Assembly (NCBI GenBank): GCA_021299095.1
Contig: JAJTFW010000003.1
Span: 1 to 64,000 of the forward strand
DNA from: Sphingobacteriales bacterium
GTDB taxonomy: Bacteria > Bacteroidota > Bacteroidia > AKYH767-A > OLB10
DNA length: 64,000 nt
Reading direction: 5' to 3'
Under the pieces are notes generated by a model. The model worked only from the letters and a program-made list of their open reading frames with translations, searched no databases and had not been told where the DNA came from. Below, one piece after another: positions 44,975-52,368 of this stretch. Each line of letters opens with the position of its first letter. Positions within the stretch are counted from its first letter, which is position 1. The translations under genes and the position numbers were made by a program.

Positions 44975-45883
44975 TCAGGGCTGAAGGAAGCGCATGACTT
45001 TACGGTGCAGTGCGGCCTTCAGGCGATGATCGCCCACGATGCTTACTTCGTCAAGAAAACCCAGTAAAAAGCGGGTGACCGGTTTCAGGCTGTATACCTC
45101 ACCGGAAAACACATACGTTTTATTCTTCTTGTCATACTGCACCAAAGCGGAGGTCATGGGGTATTCCTCGCGCAGTAAAACGGCCACACGAAGCGACATC
45201 CTCCACGCAACCGTATACGTTCTGCCTGTTTCAGAAAAACCAAACACATCGGGGGCCTGATAGCGGTGCTTGTCACGGAACCGGAATGCCGTTTTACGAA
45301 CCTCTACTGCAGAAATACGCTCAATTTTGAATAACTTGTTGATGCCCGTCGCCGGCTCATAGGCCACAAGTCCCTGGTAGTTGTCGGTAAACCGGATGGG
45401 CTCAACCCGGCGATCGCTAATCTTGTTCGAATTGACACTGTGGTACTTCTTTAACACCACTTGCCGCCCATTGTGAATTGCTTCAGAAATTTTTTCAATG
45501 GTCTGAGCAAGATGAGCCGCCAGTAATTGTCCGTTGTATGCCGGTGCATCACCTTCGGGTCGCACCTTTTCCAGAATAGCCGATGCCAGTCGGTTCTTTT
45601 TTCCTGTAGCTAGTAGGAGGCGATGTAAATAAGCCGCCTCTTCGGGAGTGAAACGAACAGGCGACTTTCCGGTTTCATGTGGAATAAAACACCGATTCTC
45701 ATCATCCCGGCCAATATTAAATCCGATCTCTGTCAGCAAGTCAAGGTACCGATACACGGTACGCTCTGTGGTTTGAAGTTGATCGGCTAAAAAGCGGATG
45801 TTCTTGGGTGGTTTCGCCTCAAGCAGGGCTGCCAGTCGGAGTACCCGCAGAATTTTATGTCCGTTGTTCGATTCTTGGGGCAT
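44975..45883 (-). CDS. WYL-domain transcriptional regulator (YafY-like)
   Basis: The 302-aa protein has an N-terminal winged helix-turn-helix (LADQLQTTERTVYRYLDLLTEIGF, about residues 30-55) and a WYL ligand-binding domain (about 120-210; VEPIRFTDNYQGLVAYEPATG). A C-terminal WCX-like part follows (ALVQYDKKNKTYVFSGEVYSLKPVTRFLLGF). WYL regulators respond to nucleotides or nucleic acids and often govern DNA-damage or phage-defence genes. It has a GTTG-N19-TATCTTTG promoter 7 nt before the ATG. It sits at the edge of the defence-like region; its targets are unknown. Confidence 0.85.
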   Translation of the reverse strand: MPQESNNGHKILRVLRLAALLEAKPPKNIRFLADQLQTTERTVYRYLDLLTEIGFNIGRDDENRCFIPHETGKSPVRFTPEEAAYLHRLLLATGKKNRLASAILEKVRPEGDAPAYNGQLLAAHLAQTIEKISEAIHNGRQVVLKKYHSVNSNKISDRRVEPIRFTDNYQGLVAYEPATGINKLFKIERISAVEVRKTAFRFRDKHRYQAPDVFGFSETGRTYTVAWRMSLRVAVLLREEYPMTSALVQYDKKNKTYVFSGEVYSLKPVTRFLLGFLDEVSIVGDHRLKAALHRKVMRFLQP

Positions 45884-45890
45884 AGGTCGA

Positions 45891-45921
45891 CAAAGATAGT
45901 CCTGAGTTGTGATACATCAAC
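45891..45921 (-). promoter_or_regulatory. Promoter of the WYL regulator (GTTG-N19-TATCTTTG)
   Basis: On the minus strand, -33-like GTTG (45921..45918) and an exact TATCTTTG (45898..45891) are 19 nt apart, the canonical Bacteroidota spacing. The box ends 7 nt before the ATG. Confidence 0.6.
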
Positions 45922-45925
45922 GCAC

Positions 45926-47044
45926 CTAATCCTCATGCACAACCAAGACGCGGGGTAGTGCAATACTCTTTCGACCTCCATTGGGTCCTTTAATACAATA
46001 GGAGTCGGCCAGCTCGTCGCCCAGTAAATCGACGAATTTCCTTCGAATCTTCGACATTTTCTCGCTCAGTGCATTGCTGAGTGGCCTACACAACTCATCC
46101 ACCCCTTGTTCGATTACCTGTGGATCATCGCGGCGGCTCATCCGTCCCATAAGCGCGATAAGCTCGGCCCGGTAATCGGACAAGTGACTGACCGGAATCC
46201 CTTCCGGGTGGTTTAAAAACAAGAGGTAGACTGCACGCTCGGTCGGGGACAAGTTTACCGGAAGCATGCCGAGGTCGGGTAAATACAACTTTCGATTCCA
46301 CCCTTTCACCATCAGACGGGACTCCTGCCTTAGCATCCCGTAACGCTCACGGTAAAGCAATTGCCTGCGGATGTCATCGAACAAGGCGAGTGTGTAGCGC
46401 AAAACCGCATGAGGCACATTACGGTGCTGTACGATCTTCTGACAATCGGCACAGATATCGGCAGTTCGCAACTTAAGAACGATCTCGCGCTTATCTTCAC
46501 AAAAATCCATCATGCATCCCTTGCTGTGCTTGTGAACAGAGGCCAACATTTCGGAGGGCCTGCTGAACATCATCTGCTTCAGCAACAGTGATACCACCTG
46601 ATAGGCGATTGGATACCGGCTGTCACCTTCGGTGTACATTTCCCAGTGTTCGGTGTGAATGAAAAAATTGCGGGCCTGTTCATCGTAGCCGGTAAACCAA
46701 TTTGGATGGTTGCCATAATCTGTCAGGAGTATGACAGTGTCCTCTTCACTGATCTTTTTCTTAATGCGGTGCTTCCTGCATATATCGAACAACGCGTCCC
46801 AAGAAAGTGCTCGGATCGGTTCGGAACTGTAGTCCAAGGTCATTTCACATAGAACGGCACGCTCCTGGCGCATATAGCGCTCGTCGTCCGGGAGAATCAG
46901 GCGAATCTCTTCGGCGATATCGGGCTCACGCGGCTCACGCGGCGTGTGAAACATATACGGGCCCGGAATGCTTTGCAAAAACGCTGCGACGGCATAAAAC
47001 AACTCATCGTCAACCCCCTTGGTTCGGATCAGGTGTACATTCAT
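45926..47044 (-). CDS. Unrecognised protein with Cys cluster and C-terminal winged helix
   Basis: The 372-aa protein, read from the ATG MNVHLIRTKG, has no family that I recognise. The N-terminal half is mixed alpha/beta, with DTVILLTDYGNHPNWFTGYD. A possible metal site comes next: GCMMDFCEDK, then TADICADCQK 20 residues on, giving a C-x4-C..C-x2-C layout. The last 110 residues look like a winged-helix DNA-binding domain (LSPTERAVYLLFLNHPEGI, IRRKFVDLLGDELADSYCIKG). No HExxH is visible, so a protease call is not supported. It has a TATCTTTA box 6 nt before the start. It lies between the vWA and WYL genes, same strand as both. Regulatory role is inference. Confidence 0.7.
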   Translation of the reverse strand: MNVHLIRTKGVDDELFYAVAAFLQSIPGPYMFHTPREPREPDIAEEIRLILPDDERYMRQERAVLCEMTLDYSSEPIRALSWDALFDICRKHRIKKKISEEDTVILLTDYGNHPNWFTGYDEQARNFFIHTEHWEMYTEGDSRYPIAYQVVSLLLKQMMFSRPSEMLASVHKHSKGCMMDFCEDKREIVLKLRTADICADCQKIVQHRNVPHAVLRYTLALFDDIRRQLLYRERYGMLRQESRLMVKGWNRKLYLPDLGMLPVNLSPTERAVYLLFLNHPEGIPVSHLSDYRAELIALMGRMSRRDDPQVIEQGVDELCRPLSNALSEKMSKIRRKFVDLLGDELADSYCIKGPNGGRKSIALPRVLVVHED

Positions 47045-47050
47045 GTGTTC

Positions 47051-47058
47051 TAAAGATA
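47051..47058 (-). promoter_or_regulatory. -7-like box (TATCTTTA) of the Cys/winged-helix gene
   Basis: Seven of eight bases match TAnnTTTG; 6 nt before the ATG at 47044, supporting that start over the upstream one. Confidence 0.4.
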
Positions 47059-47125
47059 AGGCTTTGTTCCACAAGCGCCGACTCCTGAAAATCCAGGAAC
47101 CGGCGCTTCGTTTTGGTTGTGTGGT

Positions 47126-47761
47126 TCAGGATTTACTGTCCTGATCATCGCGTTTGAACAGCCCTTTCTTTTTCATTCCGGCCTCCTTGGAATGGACAAA
47201 CTCGCTCACGCATTCATTGACTTCCATCATGGCCTGGCGCAGGTCCGATTTGCGCGTAAAGCGTACTTCATCGCGGTCAATGTTGAGCTGACGGGCCACG
47301 TTCCATGAATCGAAATCGGCTCCCAAAAAACTAAATGTCCAATGTCCGCTTTCTTTCTTCTCACTAATCCGACGTGCCACCTGTTGTGAAGTATAAAACT
47401 GAGATGCGTTTTCCGCTCCATCTGTCACAACCACCATCACCACATCGTCGTAAGGTGTGATGCTTTTCGAGATTTCCTCCATGCGCTGACCCAATGCGTC
47501 CAATAGTGCCGTGCTCCCGTTTGTACGGTATTGTGAAAGTTCCAGAATTGGTGCTTGGTCGGGATGAAGGGATGAGTACACGCTGCGGGTATCCGAATTG
47601 AAAAAACACAGGGATACGAGTATTTCCTGTTCCTTCACTTCATTTGCAAGACTCCGGATGGATAGGATTTGGCTGTTGATGGACTCAAGTGTTTCGCTGC
47701 GTACATCCGACATGCTTCCGCTGGCATCAACCAGCAATTGATAAATGGTTTTTGTTTTCAT
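47126..47761 (-). CDS. von Willebrand factor A domain protein
   Basis: The 211-aa protein from MKTKTIYQLLVDASGSMS carries an almost complete vWA domain with the MIDAS metal site: DASGSMS, the Thr of TNGST, and the TDGAEN turn. No signal peptide or transmembrane helix is seen, so it is cytoplasmic. A Lys-rich tail (MKKKGLFKRDDQDSKS) ends it. vWA proteins of this type bind partners in a metal-dependent manner. It is 81 bp upstream of the Cys/winged-helix gene. The vWA gene is divergent from the YxSQA-repeat gene. Confidence 0.88.
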   Translation of the reverse strand: MKTKTIYQLLVDASGSMSDVRSETLESINSQILSIRSLANEVKEQEILVSLCFFNSDTRSVYSSLHPDQAPILELSQYRTNGSTALLDALGQRMEEISKSITPYDDVVMVVVTDGAENASQFYTSQQVARRISEKKESGHWTFSFLGADFDSWNVARQLNIDRDEVRFTRKSDLRQAMMEVNECVSEFVHSKEAGMKKKGLFKRDDQDSKS

Positions 47762-47904
47762 GGCTTTATCCTTGTTTTGATGGATCAAAGGTGCGGTCGG
47801 GTGCCTTCGATTTTTCAAAACTGACAAGCTTGTTATCTTTTATGGCATTGTAAATAAGCTTATTAATTCAATGGGGGCTGCTTGTTGTTTTGTTTAACCG
47901 AGCG

Positions 47905-47912
47905 TACATTTG
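47905..47912 (+). promoter_or_regulatory. -7 box (TACATTTG) of the YxSQA-repeat gene
   Basis: Exact TAnnTTTG, ending 7 nt before the ATG at 47920. A CTTG lies 20 nt upstream as a weak -33 element. Confidence 0.6.
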
Positions 47913-47919
47913 ATACACC

Positions 47920-48261
47920 ATGATACCCGGTTTTCGTCTTTTCCTGCTTTTTCTCCTGCTCAATACCGCATCCGCCTCAGCCCAAAAGGTATTTTCGGTT
48001 GATTATGCCTCACAGGCCGATGTGAAAGTCTTTGTGACGGATTACGCCTCACAGGCCGACCTCCTCGTATTCAAGGTGTCGTACGAAAGCCAGGCAGGGA
48101 AAAACGATGGCCTTTGGTTTTTCACCAAGCATGCCTCGCAAGCTGGCCACAAGGTGTTTTTCACCGAGTATGCCTCACAAGCAGATGTACTGATTCATTT
48201 TGTGAAGTACGAAAGCCAAGCCGGTTGGAAGAAGAAAGAAAAACAGGCCTTCTTTTATTGA
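47920..48261 (+). CDS. Secreted six-repeat protein of YxSQA motifs (DUF6150-like)
   Basis: The 113-aa protein has a signal peptide (MIPGFRLFLLFLLLNTASASAQ) and then six short repeats of about 13-16 residues, each ending (Y/H)xSQA(D/G), such as VFSVDYASQAD, VFVTDYASQAD, VFKVSYESQAG, WFFTKHASQAG, VFFTEYASQAD and IHFVKYESQAG. Alternating residues predict a right-handed beta-helix or a small beta-sheet. This pattern recalls the DUF6150 family (from memory). It ends with a Lys-rich tail. It is exported and carries no lipobox. The role is unknown. Confidence 0.75.
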   Translation: MIPGFRLFLLFLLLNTASASAQKVFSVDYASQADVKVFVTDYASQADLLVFKVSYESQAGKNDGLWFFTKHASQAGHKVFFTEYASQADVLIHFVKYESQAGWKKKEKQAFFY

Positions 48262-48265
48262 AAAA

Positions 48266-48295
48266 GCCCCGCCTCTTCCGAAGAAAAGACGGGGC
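48266..48295 (+). terminator. Hairpin after the YxSQA gene
   Basis: Stem GCCCCG/CGGGGC with an internal TCTT/AAGA pairing, 5 nt after the stop. A-tract precedes (AAAAA) and no T-run follows on plus, so efficiency is uncertain. Confidence 0.5.
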
Positions 48296-48455
48296 GACCG
48301 CTAAAAAGGGTAGGCCCGATCCGAATTAAAATCCGGCAAAAGTTTCCGGGTGTTTCGCTCATTAATCGGCTCGGGAGATACTTTGTAACCCGAGAATAGG
48401 GTGTGTTGGTTTATCTCATTGGTTATCAGTGATATTATTATTGTAATGTCGTAGT

Positions 48456-49010
48456 ATGAACGGCTATTTCGTATCATTGAGCATGGTCAACGAGCAGGTA
48501 TATTTTGAGTTGTACCGCAATTGCAGGGCTGACTTCCTGCGTTGGTCCACATTCAGCTACAATCTCTCCTCCGAGGATGCCCGCGACCTCTACCAAGAGA
48601 CTTTTCTGCGCATTTGGGACAACCTTCAAAAAGGCAAGTTGCAGGCCTTCTCGTCCTCAGGTCGCACCTATGTGTTCGCCGTGGGCAAACACGTCGTTTT
48701 GGATTTTTTGTCGAAACAGCAGCGACTGGTTCCACATTCTGATTTAAGTGCCCTTGAACAGGGCGAAGACCTGCTACAGGATCAACACAATTCAGACCAT
48801 ACAAGCCATGTGATTCAATCCGGCCTAAACCAGTTGGAACAGAGGGAGCGTTCCTTAATCGAGTTGTTTTATTTTAAACGGCTCGATATGCATTCAATTG
48901 CTGAGCAACTGGGTTATAAAAACGCAGATGTGGCTAAAAAACGCAAGTACGAAGTATTCCGAAAGCTGTGTAACCTTGTGAATAGCCGGATTAAATCGCC
49001 GGTTTCCTGA
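48456..49010 (+). CDS. ECF-type RNA polymerase sigma factor
   Basis: The 184-aa protein has sigma region 2 (ELYRNCRADFLRWSTFSYNLSSEDARDLYQETFLRIWDNL, given in pieces; DLYQETFLRIW is the -10 contact helix) and region 4 (LEQRERSLIELFYFKRLDMHSIAEQLGYKNADVAKKRKYEVFRKL, a helix-turn-helix with AEQLGYKNADVAKKRKY). No region 3, as in ECF factors. It is followed after 4 bp by the anti-sigma-like gene and then a CHAT peptidase gene, so its activity is probably released by signal or proteolysis of that partner. The 194-bp gap upstream has no recognised -7 box. Confidence 0.9.
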   Translation: MNGYFVSLSMVNEQVYFELYRNCRADFLRWSTFSYNLSSEDARDLYQETFLRIWDNLQKGKLQAFSSSGRTYVFAVGKHVVLDFLSKQQRLVPHSDLSALEQGEDLLQDQHNSDHTSHVIQSGLNQLEQRERSLIELFYFKRLDMHSIAEQLGYKNADVAKKRKYEVFRKLCNLVNSRIKSPVS

Positions 49011-49014
49011 TTGA

Positions 49015-49746
49015 ATGGATATCAGACCGGAAGATTTTGAGCGTTTTGAGGCCTATTGGTCAGGTGAAATGCTTGAGCCCAATCGACAACAACTCGAGAT
49101 AGACTTGCTGGTAGATCCACTCCTTCAACAACGCTTTGCTGAATACAAGCGTATACGCGAAGGGTTGGACCAGCTCGCGCGGAAAGAGGTGCACAAGCAA
49201 CTGAAAGCCCTCGATCAGAGTCTTGATGCCATTCCACAACATCGGCACCAAAAAGTAAAATCCAAAACAAGGGTCTTGTTCCTGTTCGGTGGGCTTGCTG
49301 CTTGTCTTTCACTTGGCTGGTTATTTTATCCAGAGGGATACTCCGTTGACAATTTGCCACACGAGGAAGGTATTCCGCTTTTAATGGCGGATCAGGATAA
49401 TCGCGTGTTCGACTCGGCCATGTCGTCGTATCGTTCTGTCGATTTTTCGGAAGCAGCAAGGGCCTTTTCGGGTCTTCCCGATATGGAGGAGAATGATACC
49501 ATCCTGTTCTACCTCGCCAACGCCGAACTGCGATCGGGGAATTCGGCGATAGCACTAAAGCACTTCAAGGCATTGACGGACCGCAGAGAGTCTGTTTTTT
49601 ACGACAAAGCGCGTTACTACGTGGCCATGGCTCACTGGTCGGCAGGAAACGACCGGGAGGCATTTGGCTTATTACGTCAGATTGCGAAAGAACCGAAACA
49701 CCCCTACCGCCATCAGGCGCAAGCTGCGGTGGAACAAATGGAATGA
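49015..49746 (+). CDS. Anti-sigma-factor-like protein with one TM helix and TPR-like C-terminus
   Basis: The 243-aa protein has an approximately 80-residue cytoplasmic N-terminus (DFERFEAYWSGEMLEPNRQQLEIDLLVDPLLQQRFAEYKRI, in pieces) with no zinc motif. A transmembrane helix follows (VLFLFGGLAACLSLGWLFY, about 88-106). The periplasmic domain of helical repeats reads like TPR (FSEAARAFSGLP; ILFYLANAELRSGNSAIALKHFKAL; YYVAMAHWSAGNDREAFGLL). The topology suits an anti-sigma factor sensing periplasmic state. It lies between the sigma and CHAT genes; its stop overlaps the CHAT start by ATGA. Anti-sigma activity is inferred from position. Confidence 0.65.
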   Translation: MDIRPEDFERFEAYWSGEMLEPNRQQLEIDLLVDPLLQQRFAEYKRIREGLDQLARKEVHKQLKALDQSLDAIPQHRHQKVKSKTRVLFLFGGLAACLSLGWLFYPEGYSVDNLPHEEGIPLLMADQDNRVFDSAMSSYRSVDFSEAARAFSGLPDMEENDTILFYLANAELRSGNSAIALKHFKALTDRRESVFYDKARYYVAMAHWSAGNDREAFGLLRQIAKEPKHPYRHQAQAAVEQME

Positions 49747-52331
49747 TTCGTGCCTGGGCTTTTTGCATCTTGTTTGTCGCCGGACTGTTTTGTGGAGTAG
49801 CAGGTGCGACCGGATCCACAACATTCCGACAGTTGATCGAAGGGGGTGACAGCCTGATGCGCATCCCCGACTATGCGAACGCCTTCCGTAACTACCGCCT
49901 AGCCGACAGTTTACATCCGAATAGCGCTGAAGCAGCCGTAAAACTGGCACTGATTGACAATATTTTCACACGAAGTCGCGAGGCCATTTTCAGACTTGAT
50001 GCGGCAAAGAAAAATCTTGCAACATCCAATATCATTACGCAGGTAAGCTGGTACCAACAACGGGGTCGCGCATACGAAGATATCGGCGATATAGAACAGG
50101 CTGGACGGGATTACCGTACAGGATTAAATAAAGCACAACAAGCATTCGGCATACAAAGCATTCATACTGCATATGCCCTGATGTTTATGGCGCGCTATCA
50201 CAGTTTTCGCAAGGAGAACGATTCATCGTATGGGTATTCGAATCGGGCTTATTCGATCTGGAAAGAATCCGGTACAAGTCGCCAACTCATCCGACAGGCC
50301 GAACTTCTGCTACAACATGCGTTCGATACCAAGAACAGAGCATTACTTAGTGGCAGGGCCCGTGTAGCCCAGTACGATTCCGTCAGGACACTTTACACAC
50401 AAACTTTGCGTTTGATCAAACAACTCTATTCAAATCCCTCAGCAGAAGAGGCTGCTGTGTACCAGGGATTGGCTAACACCTACAACGATCTGCTCCAGGA
50501 AGAGATGTCGATTAGCAAACAGCGCGGAGAGGTGTGCTGGAATTCCGGTATTTCATACTACGACAAGTCGATAGCGACGAAGGAAGCCTTGTTTGGACCC
50601 GTGCACCGTTCTGTTGCGGTCAGTTATTATACGCGTGGTCTTATGTTCGATATTCATCCCGACACGGCCCGGATGAAACAAGGTTTATGGGAATACCAAA
50701 AAGCCATGAGGGCGGCGGTAGTTGATTATTCACCCACGAATGGTTTCTCATTGCCTGAACGCTGTCGGGTTGTTTTTCCGTACCAATTGAACGTTGTTCT
50801 GACTCAATACAATTACCTGGCTCGGAAACTCCATTCTAAAACAGGAGATAACCGGTACCTGGAAGCAGCACACCGGGCCAATCTCTACCGCTTGTCGGTT
50901 TTTGACGAAATAGTATCACAATTTTCGAGCAACTCATCGGGAAATACCATCTGGATATGGGTCAACGCACTTTTTGAAGAATCAGTCGAAACCGGCTACG
51001 ATCTGTATGTAACCACGGGCGACAAACGCTACCTGGAGCAGGTGTTCAATGCAATCGAACGGGGCCGTAACAATGACTTTGCGGAACAAATCGTACGTCA
51101 GCACAATTCAGGTAAGGGTGTTGTTTATTCAAACAGCGGGCTTAGTCTATACCGAACCTGTACACCGCTTGATTCACTGCAGCGGGCCCTCAAGTCCACT
51201 AGTGCCTACATTGCCCTGGTGGGTTGGTCTAGGGCCTGGAAAGGCAGAAGTTTTGCATTAGCGGTTACCAACAAAAACTGTATTGTGATCGAGTTGCCGC
51301 AACCCGGATCTGTCGATAGCCTGCGAACTGCCTTGTTTACGGCTATGCGGAAAAACCAAGCGTATGATTATGCACGAGCAGCGAGATTGATTTATGCCAA
51401 AAGCCTGGAGTCGGTACTCAACAAATTGGATTCCGGCATAACTGAGCTCATCCTATCGGTCAACGGGGTTTACAGCGACATTCCTTTCGATGCCCTGGTG
51501 AAAAAAAAGCCGGGCCTCGATTGTGATTTTACAACACTCCCGTATCTGATGGACCAATACACCATCCGTTACTGTCTGAGTGCAACGCAATTGGTTCAAT
51601 ACTCCAATGAAAATTCCACTCACACCCGCCTAACGGGTTTTACACCAGAATTCACGTCCCATTCAGCCCTCGTTTTTTCAGCGCGTAGCGCAAAAGTTCT
51701 CCAACACCGGTTTGCCGGAAAGTGGTTTTCGGGCTCCCAGGCAACAAGCACGCATTTCCTGGAAGCATTGGGTGAACACAACATCGTTCATATTGCCAGC
51801 CACGCCGATGTAAATCCTACCGACGCCGACGCTAGCTCCCTTTTACTAAAAAGTGATTCGGGCGAGGAACGCTTGTTTTTACACCAATTGCTTGGACTTC
51901 GGGTTCACGCTCCCCTCGTGGTAGTGGCCGCCTGCGAAACAGCGGCCGGTAAAGAGCAGTATGCCGAGGGGTCCAGAACCTTCGCACGGGGTTTACTTTT
52001 TGCGGGAGCAGGCTCCACCATAGGGACACTATGGCGAGTCGATGATAAATCCACCGCTGCGCTACTTGAACATTTTTACAACGCACTTGCAGCAGGGCAG
52101 GGAACGGCCGAGGCCCTGAGAACAGCCCGACAACAGTATAGATCGGCGAGTGCGTCCCCAGAAGCAGCAAATCCATTTTTCTGGGCCGGACTTGTCCTGA
52201 CGGGTGCCGACCAAGCGTTGTTGCTGCACCGAAACGATACACATTGGCCCTTTTGGCTGATAGGAGCCGGTGGGATAGCTGTGATCATTGTGTGGAGGGT
52301 TGTCAAAAAAAGAAGGTTGAAACAAGGCTGA
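49743..52331 (+). CDS. CHAT-domain cysteine peptidase with TPR sensor and C-terminal TM
   Basis: The 862-aa protein has an N-terminal signal segment (AWAFCILFVAGLFCGVAGA). TPR-like helices follow (about 30-480; YANAFRNYRLADSLHPNSAEAAVKLA and similar pairs), then a CHAT (caspase-like) domain from about 500. Its catalytic dyad is intact: His687 (IVHIASHADV) and Cys731 (VVVAACETAAG), followed by the conserved GSTIGTLWRVDD. A C-terminal transmembrane helix (WPFWLIGAGGIAVIIVWRVV, about 836-855) and basic tail end it. It is probably periplasmic and membrane-tethered. CHAT peptidases act in cell-death and CRISPR-linked defence elsewhere (Craspase). Here the ATGA overlap and the ECF partners suggest signalling. 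The substrate could be the anti-sigma protein. Confidence 0.88.
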   Translation: MIRAWAFCILFVAGLFCGVAGATGSTTFRQLIEGGDSLMRIPDYANAFRNYRLADSLHPNSAEAAVKLALIDNIFTRSREAIFRLDAAKKNLATSNIITQVSWYQQRGRAYEDIGDIEQAGRDYRTGLNKAQQAFGIQSIHTAYALMFMARYHSFRKENDSSYGYSNRAYSIWKESGTSRQLIRQAELLLQHAFDTKNRALLSGRARVAQYDSVRTLYTQTLRLIKQLYSNPSAEEAAVYQGLANTYNDLLQEEMSISKQRGEVCWNSGISYYDKSIATKEALFGPVHRSVAVSYYTRGLMFDIHPDTARMKQGLWEYQKAMRAAVVDYSPTNGFSLPERCRVVFPYQLNVVLTQYNYLARKLHSKTGDNRYLEAAHRANLYRLSVFDEIVSQFSSNSSGNTIWIWVNALFEESVETGYDLYVTTGDKRYLEQVFNAIERGRNNDFAEQIVRQHNSGKGVVYSNSGLSLYRTCTPLDSLQRALKSTSAYIALVGWSRAWKGRSFALAVTNKNCIVIELPQPGSVDSLRTALFTAMRKNQAYDYARAARLIYAKSLESVLNKLDSGITELILSVNGVYSDIPFDALVKKKPGLDCDFTTLPYLMDQYTIRYCLSATQLVQYSNENSTHTRLTGFTPEFTSHSALVFSARSAKVLQHRFAGKWFSGSQATSTHFLEALGEHNIVHIASHADVNPTDADASSLLLKSDSGEERLFLHQLLGLRVHAPLVVVAACETAAGKEQYAEGSRTFARGLLFAGAGSTIGTLWRVDDKSTAALLEHFYNALAAGQGTAEALRTARQQYRSASASPEAANPFFWAGLVLTGADQALLLHRNDTHWPFWLIGAGGIAVIIVWRVVKKRRLKQG

Positions 52332-52348
52332 AGAGTGGCTGGAGCGTG

Positions 52349-52357
52349 TATCTTTTG
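52349..52357 (+). promoter_or_regulatory. -7-like box (TATCTTTTG) of the helicase-nuclease gene
   Basis: TATCTTTTG is TAnnTTTG with one extra T, 11 nt before the ATG at 52369. It suggests a separate transcription start for the large gene. Confidence 0.35.
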
Positions 52358-52368
52358 GGCGCACGGCC

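Noticed and set aside
45926-47044. Metalloprotease call for the Cys/winged-helix protein
   Set aside because: No HExxH or other protease motif could be found.
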